The notes: generated from the letters alone by a model not told the origin. A DNA stretch of 64,000 bases from an uncultured bacterium (GCA_938040315.1 CALHQW010000017.1:1-64000); one strand, 5' to 3'. Positions 41,243 through 50,025 are shown, numbered from the stretch's first letter. Numbers and translations: made by a program.

Positions 41243-41270
41243 AATATAACAAAAATCTAATAAAAGTCAA
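41243..41270 (-). promoter_or_regulatory. Sigma70-type promoter of fur-feoA-feoA-feoB
   Basis: TTGACT-N16-TATATT. Confidence 0.75.
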
Positions 41271-41338
41271 ACTTAAATCCTATTTTCATAAGCAAGTTTA
41301 AGACCTTTGGACAGTTTAAATTTCTTATAAAAAATCTC

Positions 41339-41366
41339 TTGACTTTTTGGAAATTTTATTTATTAT
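41339..41366 (+). promoter_or_regulatory. Sigma70-type promoter of the 41521 nuclease-like gene
   Basis: TTGACT-N16-TATTAT, about 150 nt upstream of the ATG. Confidence 0.6.
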
Positions 41367-41393
41367 AATTATTATAATATTTGTTCTTTGGAA

Positions 41394-41475
41394 ATTGCGG
41401 AAGGTACTTTTTATTGGGCATCAGAGAATAAAAAAGGCGGTTGAAGGGAAAAAGGCTCTACCCTTCTTTCGCAAT
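41394..41475 (+). other. Candidate structured 5' leader upstream of the nuclease-like gene
   Basis: ATTGCGGAAGG (41394-41404) pairs with TCTTTCGCAAT (41465-41475), 11 bp with two G-U. Competing stems: GAAGGG/CCCTTC (41443-41448/41461-41466) and GGCTC/GAGCC (41454-41458/41486-41490). Confidence 0.45.
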
Positions 41476-41520
41476 AAATAATTAGGAGCCAAAACATAAA
41501 TAAAAAAGGAGGTGATTTAA

Positions 41521-42489
41521 ATGGCTTATTTAATGAAAATATCTACAAGATTTTTAGGAGAACAAACTTATTTTAAGCGAGAAGCCGATTTGGAAAATTT
41601 TATTTTAACTCATCCACTCATTTTATCATCCTCAGAAGATGCTCCTGAAAATCTTGTTCCAGTTTATATCATTGGGCGGCAAGAAAAATTACCAAATAAT
41701 GACGGGATTATGGATTTAATTTGTTTAATTTGGAATCCTGATTTAGGAAAGTATCAAATTTGGGTATATGAGTTAAAAGTATATTCACAAAATTCTAATG
41801 ATGTTCAGCAACTTATTAACTATCTGAGAGCGATCGACGAAAATCAGGAGTATAGGAATGATCTCATCCAGAGAGCAGCAAATTTTGTAAAAGAATTTTT
41901 GGATAATAATATTAGAGGAGCTCTTTGTGCACAGGCCTTTTCTGATGAAGTGGTAAAAGGAATAATTGATGAAAATTTAAACCGCTCGTATGAAAAAAAA
42001 TTACTTGCTGTTAAGATATATCTTTTTCCAGTAGATAATGATATGTTTGCTTTGATTGAACCGTTCATAGGTGAAGAGAGAACTACCACAGGAGGAAGGC
42101 GTGCTACTCATTATGATGATATTCCTGATTTATCAGACTTTGAGTTAGAAGAAGAATTATTTAGAATTCTGTCAAATAGAAAAAAGACCCATCCCCAAAG
42201 ATTTGAGCAACTTAAAGCATTTTTAGAGTTATTTGTTAGTAACCCTAAGCGCAGTGTAAATCAAAAAGAATTGAGGGAAGAGTGGCAAAATAGAGGTCTT
42301 CCCAAAGAAGACAGGGGTCTGTCAGTTTCGCAGGTGTTGGGCTATAAAAATAATGGTGCACTACGAAAAATTTTGGAGTGGGATGTTATCCCACCGGATA
42401 TAAAAGATAACTATAGATTAAAAGATGAAAGATATGCAGAAGTTCTTAGAAATGTGCTTAATAGAATAAGTAAACAGCAGATAACATAG
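41521..42489 (+). CDS. Predicted PD-(D/E)XK nuclease-like protein (NucS/DUF91-like) with C-terminal helical domain
   Basis: DGIMDLICLIWNPDLGKYQIWVYELKVYSQNSNDVQQLINYLRAI has D...ExK...Q layout; followed by IRGALCAQAFSDEV. Strong RBS AAAAAAGGAGGTGATTT. Fold call is inference. Confidence 0.6.
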   Translation: MAYLMKISTRFLGEQTYFKREADLENFILTHPLILSSSEDAPENLVPVYIIGRQEKLPNNDGIMDLICLIWNPDLGKYQIWVYELKVYSQNSNDVQQLINYLRAIDENQEYRNDLIQRAANFVKEFLDNNIRGALCAQAFSDEVVKGIIDENLNRSYEKKLLAVKIYLFPVDNDMFALIEPFIGEERTTTGGRRATHYDDIPDLSDFELEEELFRILSNRKKTHPQRFEQLKAFLELFVSNPKRSVNQKELREEWQNRGLPKEDRGLSVSQVLGYKNNGALRKILEWDVIPPDIKDNYRLKDERYAEVLRNVLNRISKQQIT

Positions 42490-43291
42490 CCTATACGCTT
42501 TGAATTGATATCTTTGTTCTTTGGGATAGTGCTTTTTATTTGACCACAATGGTGCATAAGTTAGAGCCGTTAAATGATATTTTATTTAACAAATTGAATA
42601 AAAAATTGGTTCGTCACTAGAAAGGGGAGTGAAAAATTTAAAAGGCATTTCCATAAATTCATATAATATTGTAATTTTCTCCTTTATAATCTTTTCAAAA
42701 GGGACTATATTATGATGAATTTATTATATTTCTTTCCAAAAATAAAATAAAAATAGGATTTTGAAAATGGCAAAAGGAGATAAATAGGAAGAAGGGAGCA
42801 ATGCCCTCTAGGGCTACCAACGACAAAAAATAATCGGCGACAAACCTTTTTATAAATAAGCGACTTTTCTATTTTTAAAAAATGCGAGCATCTTATTTTT
42901 TTAATAAGTGATTGCCGCTTTTAATAAAGAAAGGAAAACGCCATTTATTATAAGATTTTCAATTATTTTTAATGGGAAAGGAATAAACTTTATAAAAAGG
43001 AATTATATTGAGATCTTTACCATTTTATATCGTTTAATGAGAAGGAGTGGATATATAATCGCAAACGCAACTTCTTCTTGTAGTACCGATCATTCTGATA
43101 TCTATTTATATCTATTTAATCAAGATTAACGGAAACAGCACTCTACTGATAATATTTCTATCCGATCCAAAAAATTATCCAATTTATTTTTAAAATATAA
43201 AAAAATCCAATAAAAAGTCAAACTTAAAAAATAAATGGTACAAAAATTGATTTTATATTAAATAAGAAAATATGAATTTAGCAAAGAAATT

Positions 43292-43329
43292 TGTAAAAAT
43301 TATTACCCATTGTAAAAATTATTGCTCAT
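43292..43329 (+). repeat. 19-bp tandem repeat (2 copies) upstream of the C25 gene
   Basis: TGTAAAAATTATTACCCAT followed directly by TGTAAAAATTATTGCTCAT, two mismatches. Confidence 0.85.
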
Positions 43330-43350
43330 TTTTTAAAAATGGGAGGCAAT

Positions 43351-46300
43351 ATGAAAACATTAAAAAAAGCAATTTTATTTTTAATAATATTATTTTATCC
43401 TATTTATCCCTTTATTGGTGCCCGGTATTTAATTATTACTCCTGATGAATTTGTAAATACTTTATTACCCTTAAGCCAATGGAAAACCAAAAAGGGAGTT
43501 CTTTCAAAAATTGTTAGTTTATCAGAAATTGGTGGAAATGAGCCTAATCTTATAAAAAATTATATCATTAATGCTTATAATAAATGGCAAATCAAACCAG
43601 AATATGTGTTATTAGTTGGTTATCCAAATTTATTAACAAGTTATTGGGATAATACTTATCGGATTTATACGGATAATTGGTTTTTTGATATTAATGGTGA
43701 TAATAAAGCAGATATTCCTTATGGTCGTTTTCCGGCAAGAAATACAAAGGAATGTTCATTGATGGTAAGAAAAACTTTGATTTATGAAAAATTTTTATCG
43801 CCTGATACCTTCTGGATAATTAAAGAGATGGGGATTATTAACGAAAATAACGACAGTGACGACACAATTTATTGGAATGATATTAGATATTTTGCTTCTT
43901 CCTTTAATAATAGATTGCTTTATTTTGACACTCTATCAAGATTAAATGATAATGATTGGCGAGATATAATTGAAGGTGTTAATGACGGAAGAGGAATAGT
44001 AGTTTATCGAGGTAATGGGGTAGGTAATTGGTATATCCCTTTTAATGTGAATCCCTATCTTGCTCAAAACTATTTTAATTTACCAATAATTCTTTCTTTT
44101 ACTTGTCAAACTTTAAGTTTGAACCCTTCCTTAGTAGAAACAACCGCTGTCGGTGGTAAATGGCTTTGGGCAGGAAATTATTATTATCCTACCGGCGCAG
44201 TTGCTTTTTTAGGAAGTAGTTATTCTTTTCTTTTCCTTGCTCGAGTAAGGAGTTGTGGTTTACGCGCTTTTATTAAAAATCTCCTTATTGAAAAGGATAA
44301 TATTTTAGGACACTGCTTTCTAAAAGCAAAAGATTCCATGTCATATTGGGATTTGCCCTCAAGTATTGGTCTAAATCTTTTTGGCGACCCGGAATTAAAT
44401 ATTTGGACAGAAAAACCAAAACCAATTATTGTTATTTATCCAAATCAAATATCTCCCCAACAACAATTCTTTACCGTTGAAGTTTATAATGAAGATAACG
44501 AACCTTTAAAAGATGCTTTGGTTTGCCTTAAAAAGGGCGACACCCTACCTTTTGAGTTATATCATTATGGCTATACTGATAGTACTGGAAAAATTAGATT
44601 TTTAATAAACCCACAAACAACCGGCATTATGGAAATAACTGTTAATGCCAAAAATTATTTTCCTTATGAGGGTTTTTGTAGTATTGTAAGGGAAGAACCT
44701 TTTTTAATATTTGATTCCCTTTCTATTTTTGATTTTCCTCCTTTAGGAAATGGTAATCTTCAAATTAACCCCAACGAAACAATTTTATTTAAAATCAAAA
44801 TAAAAAATACTGGCAGAACAATGGCAGAAAGTGTTTTTGGGAAATTATCTACCCAAAATAATTTTGTTACTCTTTGTGATTCGGTGGCTTTTTATGGTAA
44901 TATTTTGCCTGAAGAAAGAAAAGAGAATTTAAATTATTTTAAAGTATATTTTACTCATAATGTACCTGATGGGTTTATTAACTTTAATTTAATTTTAGAA
45001 GATAAAGACAACCATATTTGGCAAATTCCTTTTTGGGTAGAAGTATATAAAGGGAATCTCCTATTTTTAAATTATCAAATTAAAGATACTCTTCCTTTTG
45101 GTAATAATAACCAATTATTAGAACCAGGAGAAGGAGTCCTTTTTTATCTCACTTTTAAAAATGAAGGAAACGACCAATTTCAAAATGTGTATTGTCGATT
45201 AAAAACAAATAATCAATATTTAAAAATTAGTGATTCCTTAGGAAGTTTTGGAGAAATTTTACCCCAACAAATTAAAACCAATCTTTCTGACCCATTGGCT
45301 TTCTATTTATCGCCTTTCGTTATCCCAGGAGATAATATTTTGCTAAAAGTATATTTTTTAGCAAAAAATCCTACTTATATAATTGAAGATTCCTTTGATT
45401 TAATTTTAAATATTAGCGGAGCAAATTATAATTTACCCAGCGGACCTGATGACTATGGATATTATTTATATGATGATAACGATTTTCTTTATGGTAATGC
45501 GCCACAATTTAATTGGATTGAAATTTCCACTATTGGTGAAGAAATACCCGTAGTTTCCGAAAGTGATGATACTATTATTACCATTCCTTTACCTTTTCGT
45601 TTTAAATTTTATGGTAATTATTATGATTCAATAACTATTTCTTCCAATGGTTTTATCTCTTTAGGAAGAATAGAAAATTTTTTAGGAAGAGATAATTTAT
45701 ATTTACCGAATAATTTTAACATTAATATTATTGCTCCTTTTTGGGATAATCTTGATACTAGAAATATTTCCAGAATTCAGCCAGCAATTTATCAATATTA
45801 CGACAATGAAAATCACATTTATATAATTGAATATTATGATGTTTACCATTGGGATGCCCGCTCCCAAAGAGAAACTTTTGAAATGATTTTTTATGACCCT
45901 AATTATTATCCTACAATTACTGGCGATGGAGAGATTATCTTTCAATATCAACAAGTAACAAACTCTAGTAGTAATACTGTTGGCATCCAAAAGGGAGAAA
46001 ATAATTACGGTTTTACCTATCTTTTTAATAATGAATATCATCCCAATGCTTCCTTCATAGGTTCTAACCGAGCAATTAAAATTACCACTAACCCACCAAC
46101 TATTGCTGCTTCTCCTTTTATTTCTTTGGAAAATCTTACAATTAGTGACCATTTAGGAAATAATAATGGAATCATTGAAATTGGCGAGCCAATTTTATTA
46201 TCAGTGACATTAAAAAATTTGGGTAACTTAAGGGGAAATAATCTTTTAGCAATTTTGGAAAAAAGGGATAATGACTGTCTAATTAGCGAATCAATTTTTG

Positions 46301-46665
46301 ATATTGGTGATTTATTACCGAACGAAGAGAGTAATAACTCAACAAATCCTTTTCTCTTTTTTGTGAATAATAATCCGAATGATACCATTTTAGATTTTCT
46401 TTTAAAAATAATTGGTGAAAATTATCTATCAGGAATCTATTTTTCCTTAGGCATCGCTCAATTTTCAAATATAAAAGAAAAAGAAGAGAAAATATTGCCC
46501 ACAATTATTAAAGAAAAAGAATTTAGAAATCTTTCGAAATTAGAAAAAAATATCAAAATTTTTGATTCCTCTGGAAGAAAAATTAAAAAGGAAAATATAA
46601 AAAAGGGAATTTATTTTATAAAAAATGGAAAAAGGATTAGAAAAATAATTTTATTTGACTTTTAA
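43351..46665 (+). CDS. Secreted C25 (gingipain-like) family protein with C-terminal T9SS-type sorting domain
   Basis: Signal peptide; ARYLIITPDEFVNTLLPLSQWKTKKGV; VNDGRGIVVYRGNGVGNW...LPIILSFTCQT; repeated adhesion-like domains; terminal KIFDSSGRKIKKENIKKGIYFIKNGKRIRKIILF. GGGAGG RBS before ATG 43351. Confidence 0.8.
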   Translation: MKTLKKAILFLIILFYPIYPFIGARYLIITPDEFVNTLLPLSQWKTKKGVLSKIVSLSEIGGNEPNLIKNYIINAYNKWQIKPEYVLLVGYPNLLTSYWDNTYRIYTDNWFFDINGDNKADIPYGRFPARNTKECSLMVRKTLIYEKFLSPDTFWIIKEMGIINENNDSDDTIYWNDIRYFASSFNNRLLYFDTLSRLNDNDWRDIIEGVNDGRGIVVYRGNGVGNWYIPFNVNPYLAQNYFNLPIILSFTCQTLSLNPSLVETTAVGGKWLWAGNYYYPTGAVAFLGSSYSFLFLARVRSCGLRAFIKNLLIEKDNILGHCFLKAKDSMSYWDLPSSIGLNLFGDPELNIWTEKPKPIIVIYPNQISPQQQFFTVEVYNEDNEPLKDALVCLKKGDTLPFELYHYGYTDSTGKIRFLINPQTTGIMEITVNAKNYFPYEGFCSIVREEPFLIFDSLSIFDFPPLGNGNLQINPNETILFKIKIKNTGRTMAESVFGKLSTQNNFVTLCDSVAFYGNILPEERKENLNYFKVYFTHNVPDGFINFNLILEDKDNHIWQIPFWVEVYKGNLLFLNYQIKDTLPFGNNNQLLEPGEGVLFYLTFKNEGNDQFQNVYCRLKTNNQYLKISDSLGSFGEILPQQIKTNLSDPLAFYLSPFVIPGDNILLKVYFLAKNPTYIIEDSFDLILNISGANYNLPSGPDDYGYYLYDDNDFLYGNAPQFNWIEISTIGEEIPVVSESDDTIITIPLPFRFKFYGNYYDSITISSNGFISLGRIENFLGRDNLYLPNNFNINIIAPFWDNLDTRNISRIQPAIYQYYDNENHIYIIEYYDVYHWDARSQRETFEMIFYDPNYYPTITGDGEIIFQYQQVTNSSSNTVGIQKGENNYGFTYLFNNEYHPNASFIGSNRAIKITTNPPTIAASPFISLENLTISDHLGNNNGIIEIGEPILLSVTLKNLGNLRGNNLLAILEKRDNDCLISESIFDIGDLLPNEESNNSTNPFLFFVNNNPNDTILDFLLKIIGENYLSGIYFSLGIAQFSNIKEKEEKILPTIIKEKEFRNLSKLEKNIKIFDSSGRKIKKENIKKGIYFIKNGKRIRKIILFDF

Positions 46666-46682
46666 ATAAAATTTATTATATT
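46655..46682 (+). promoter_or_regulatory. Promoter of tRNA-Glu/tRNA-Gly, overlapping the 3' end of the C25 gene
   Basis: TTGACT-N16-TATATT, tRNA 5' end 11 nt further. Confidence 0.8.
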
Positions 46683-46693
46683 ATTTAATAAGT

Positions 46694-46766
46694 GGCCCCA
46701 TCGTCTAATGGTTTAGGACATCGCTCTTTCAAGGCGAAAATGGGGGTTCGATTCCCCCTGGGGCCA
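46694..46766 (+). tRNA. tRNA-Glu (UUC)
   Basis: GGCCCCATCGTCTAATGGTTTAGGACATCGCTCTTTCAAGGCGAAAATGGGGGTTCGATTCCCCCTGGGGCCA; loop CTTTCAA. Confidence 0.95.
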
Positions 46767-46791
46767 TTATATAAAATAGTAGTGTAATAAT

Positions 46792-46863
46792 GCGGGAGTA
46801 GCTCAGCGGTAGAGCATCACCTTGCCAAGGTGGGGGTCGCGGGTTCAAATCCCGTCTCCCGCT
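46792..46863 (+). tRNA. tRNA-Gly (GCC)
   Basis: GCGGGAGTAGCTCAGCGGTAGAGCATCACCTTGCCAAGGTGGGGGTCGCGGGTTCAAATCCCGTCTCCCGCT. Confidence 0.96.
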
Positions 46864-46864
46864 T

Positions 46865-48007
46865 TTATTTTTTTATAATTTCAATTAGTTTTCCAGTTAA
46901 ATAAGGAAAGGAAAATAAATAAGAAATACTTTTATTTACTTCTAAATCTTCCTTTTCAATAATCTTTTCTTTTAACTTTTTATCATAATAATAACCGATT
47001 TTATATTTCTCATTTAACATTTTTATCTCTTCGCTTATTTTACCATAAAAAATGATTGGCTTTTGAGCACCAATATATTCAAAAAGTTTTAACCCAACTA
47101 TCTGATTTGGCTTTGATAAATAAAGTAAATAATCCGCTCCTTTCATTAAAGAACAAACCTCTTTATGAGAAAAATTTCCTAAATAGATAATATTAGAATA
47201 ATTTATCAACGCTTTCTTTATAGAAAAATCAATATGACCAGCAAGATAAATTTTCAAATTAGGAATATCTTTTAAATCTTCTGCTAATAAAAATATCTCC
47301 TTAGAATTTCTCTCCAAATTTCCTGCATAAAAAATACTTCTTGTTGGAAATCTCCATTCTTTTATAATAAAATCTTCCGGATCATAACCATTAGGAAGCC
47401 AGATTGCCTTATTGTCTAAATCTTTCAAATTTTCATAATGGCAAGAAAGCACAATATCGCTATTTTTTACTATTTTTTTTCTTAACTCATCCAAAATTTT
47501 TCTAAAATAAAATGGCGGTGGCATTGTTCCGGTAGGATAAAGATCGCGAAAATCAGAAATTAAAGGCAAAGAAAATCTCTTTTTTAAAAATAAACCAATT
47601 AATAAAGCAGTATAAGGTGGTGAAGTAGCAAAGATAAAAGCGGGTTTTTCTTTTTTAATTATCTTTTTAGAAAGAAAATAACCAAAAGGTAAAAATCCAA
47701 TTTTAGCATCAGGAAACAAAATCTTGTTTAGAAAATGGGAATAAGAAGTGCCCGCATAAGAAAATTCCTTCCTTACACCAAAATGATACAACAACCGAGC
47801 AAAATCTATGCTTTCTGCTTGATAAATTTTTGTTCCTTCAATTTCTTTTAATAACTCTTTATCATAAAGATAATAAGGAATCCTTTTTACTGTTATTACT
47901 AATATTTCGTACCCTTTTCTTTTTAAATATTTAATAAATTTTGAAATCCTGATAACTCCCACACCTCCTAAAGGTGGGAAATAATAAGAGATAAACAAAA
48001 TTTTCAT
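46865..48007 (-). CDS. Family 4-type glycosyltransferase
   Basis: FISYYFPPLGGVGVIRISKFIKYLKRKGYEILVIT; GADYLLYLSKPNQIVGLKLFEYIGAQKPII. Confidence 0.82.
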   Translation of the reverse strand: MKILFISYYFPPLGGVGVIRISKFIKYLKRKGYEILVITVKRIPYYLYDKELLKEIEGTKIYQAESIDFARLLYHFGVRKEFSYAGTSYSHFLNKILFPDAKIGFLPFGYFLSKKIIKKEKPAFIFATSPPYTALLIGLFLKKRFSLPLISDFRDLYPTGTMPPPFYFRKILDELRKKIVKNSDIVLSCHYENLKDLDNKAIWLPNGYDPEDFIIKEWRFPTRSIFYAGNLERNSKEIFLLAEDLKDIPNLKIYLAGHIDFSIKKALINYSNIIYLGNFSHKEVCSLMKGADYLLYLSKPNQIVGLKLFEYIGAQKPIIFYGKISEEIKMLNEKYKIGYYYDKKLKEKIIEKEDLEVNKSISYLFSFPYLTGKLIEIIKK

Positions 48008-50025
48008 TAAATATATCCCTCTAAAAAGATTAGTGCCAAATCTTTATTTATTTCCACCAGGGAAACATTATCTAAAAATTTAAATAACCTTTCAATATCT
48101 AATCTTAAAGCGTGGTCATAAATCTGTAAATCTTTAGGTAAATATCTAAAAAATCCACCGCTTCCTAAGGCATCTTCTAATATAAATAAGTTATTTTCAA
48201 TAATTTTTAATATCGCCTCTTTATCTGCCTTGGGAAACTTTCTTTCTAAAAGAATATCCGCATAATTTTCTTCAAATAAAAAAACTTTACCATCTAAATC
48301 AATTACTTTTCTTTCATCTAATTTATAAGCCATTGCCAAAATTGAGCCATAAAGACTACCAAGAAAATGAAAAAGATATAATTTATCTTGGTCAATAAAA
48401 AAAGGAAATTCCCATTCAGATAAATTAGGGAAAATCCTTTTTTTAATAATTTTTGCTAATTCAAAGAAATAACCACCTGTTCCGGTTCCTTCAAAAAGTT
48501 TTGATGTCGCTTCACTTTCGCCTATTTTTCGGGCATAAATTCTTCTTTCTTTCTTTTTTATTTCCACAAGTTCGTAAGTTATACCACCAAAGATAAATTT
48601 TGGTTGAGGATAAAAAATATAACCCAATTTCCTTTCAGTATCAATATCATAAAGTTCATACTCTCCAAAACTTTTCTGCTGGATATTAGAATGAATCCTT
48701 CCATAATTTACTAAGTTCTCTAATTTCTCTGATAAAAAATAAACTCCTTTGCTTTGGGTTTTAATATACTCATTTTCTAAAAGATAACTTAAAACCTTTT
48801 TTATTATCTCTTCTTCATAAATATTATTAAAAATATTTTTCAAAGAATTAAAAGTTGTGCCAACTCTTCTTCGTTGATATAAATAAGAAAAGATTTGTTG
48901 GGGAATAACGGCGAGCGAAGGATTATAATAACGTTCATAAAGTTTACCTTCTTTAGCACAATCAAAGAAGATTTCAAATAATAATCTTTCCCAATTATTC
49001 TTATAAATACCAATAGCGAAAATCTTTTCACTTCTCCGATTGCCACGACCAATTCTTTGTAAAAGGGAACTAATATTAAAAGGTGGTCGATATAATACTA
49101 CACAATCAATATCACCAATATCAATACCCAATTCCAAAGTTGTGGTGGCACATAAAATTCCCATCTTTTCTTTTTCCATTAACTTCTCAACCTCTTCTCT
49201 CTTCTGTTTGGTTAAACTGGCATGATGAACCCAAACTTTATCAGTGTTTAAATGCTTCTTTAAAAGGGGAACGAACATCTCCGCGGTACTTCGGGCATTA
49301 AAGAAAATTAAAATCTTATTTAAAATCTTTTGTTTAAAGATTTGATAAAGTAACGGAATTACATCAATAGGTTTTTCTTTTTCGGGAATTAACATCTCTT
49401 CAATCTCTTTTTTTAAAGAAATTTCACATACTTCCCAATCAGAGAAATATCTTTCCCCAATATTTTTATCATCAATTGTTGCTGAGAGGGCATAATACTT
49501 AATATTAGAATTAATTCTTCTTAAACGATTTAATAAAATTCTTAATTGGTCACCTCTCGGAGTATTATCTAAAAGATGTAATTCATCAAGGACCACATAA
49601 GAAAGGGAGATGAAAATCCGAGGATGGCGAGAAAGTAAAGAATCAAAAGATTCCGGAGTGGTTAATAAAATAAAGGGAAGTCTTTTCTCATTGATCCTTG
49701 GTCTATCACCGGTTTTTTTCTCAATTTTCAAATTTAAATATTCCAAGGGATATTGAAGTCGCCGATATAAGTCGTTGACCAAAGCCCTTGTTGGTGAAAC
49801 ATATAAAATAGAAAAATCAGTTTTATTTTTCTCTAATAATCTTTCAACAATTGGTGCCACCGCCGCTTCTGTCTTTCCGGTAGCAGCCGGTGAAATAATT
49901 ACTAAATTTTTATCTTCTAAAATCTTGGGAATAACCTTCTTTTGAATTTCCGTTAAACTACCAAATCGAGAAAAGAAAGGAATCCAAGTTCTTTTTAATC
50001 TTTCTTTTATTATTTGCTCTGCCAT
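48007..50025 (-). CDS. DEAD/DEAH-box helicase, Lhr/Ski2-like
   Basis: ISPAATGKTEAAVAPIVERL, VSPTRALVNDLYRRLQ, VLDELHLLDNTPRGDQLR, LSATI, GILCATTTLELGIDIGDIDCVVLYRPPFNISSLLQRIGRGNRR. Confidence 0.88.
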   Translation of the reverse strand: MAEQIIKERLKRTWIPFFSRFGSLTEIQKKVIPKILEDKNLVIISPAATGKTEAAVAPIVERLLEKNKTDFSILYVSPTRALVNDLYRRLQYPLEYLNLKIEKKTGDRPRINEKRLPFILLTTPESFDSLLSRHPRIFISLSYVVLDELHLLDNTPRGDQLRILLNRLRRINSNIKYYALSATIDDKNIGERYFSDWEVCEISLKKEIEEMLIPEKEKPIDVIPLLYQIFKQKILNKILIFFNARSTAEMFVPLLKKHLNTDKVWVHHASLTKQKREEVEKLMEKEKMGILCATTTLELGIDIGDIDCVVLYRPPFNISSLLQRIGRGNRRSEKIFAIGIYKNNWERLLFEIFFDCAKEGKLYERYYNPSLAVIPQQIFSYLYQRRRVGTTFNSLKNIFNNIYEEEIIKKVLSYLLENEYIKTQSKGVYFLSEKLENLVNYGRIHSNIQQKSFGEYELYDIDTERKLGYIFYPQPKFIFGGITYELVEIKKKERRIYARKIGESEATSKLFEGTGTGGYFFELAKIIKKRIFPNLSEWEFPFFIDQDKLYLFHFLGSLYGSILAMAYKLDERKVIDLDGKVFLFEENYADILLERKFPKADKEAILKIIENNLFILEDALGSGGFFRYLPKDLQIYDHALRLDIERLFKFLDNVSLVEINKDLALIFLEGYI

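Noticed and set aside
42908-43129. Plus-strand 73-aa ORF in the island gap
   Set aside because: No recognisable family, no good RBS, AT-rich random-like composition; likely spurious, though the region may still encode RNA.
41280-43230. Insertion sequence or prophage remnant
   Set aside because: No transposase, integrase or terminal inverted repeats seen; only the direct-repeat evidence reported above.
43292-43329. Possible CRISPR-like repeat upstream of the C25 gene
   Set aside because: Only two directly abutting 19-bp units, no spacers and no cas genes.
45703-46504. Minus-strand ORFs 45703..46152, 46038..46388 and 46283..46504 inside the C25 gene
   Set aside because: Antisense to a continuous, recognisable coding sequence; no family features.
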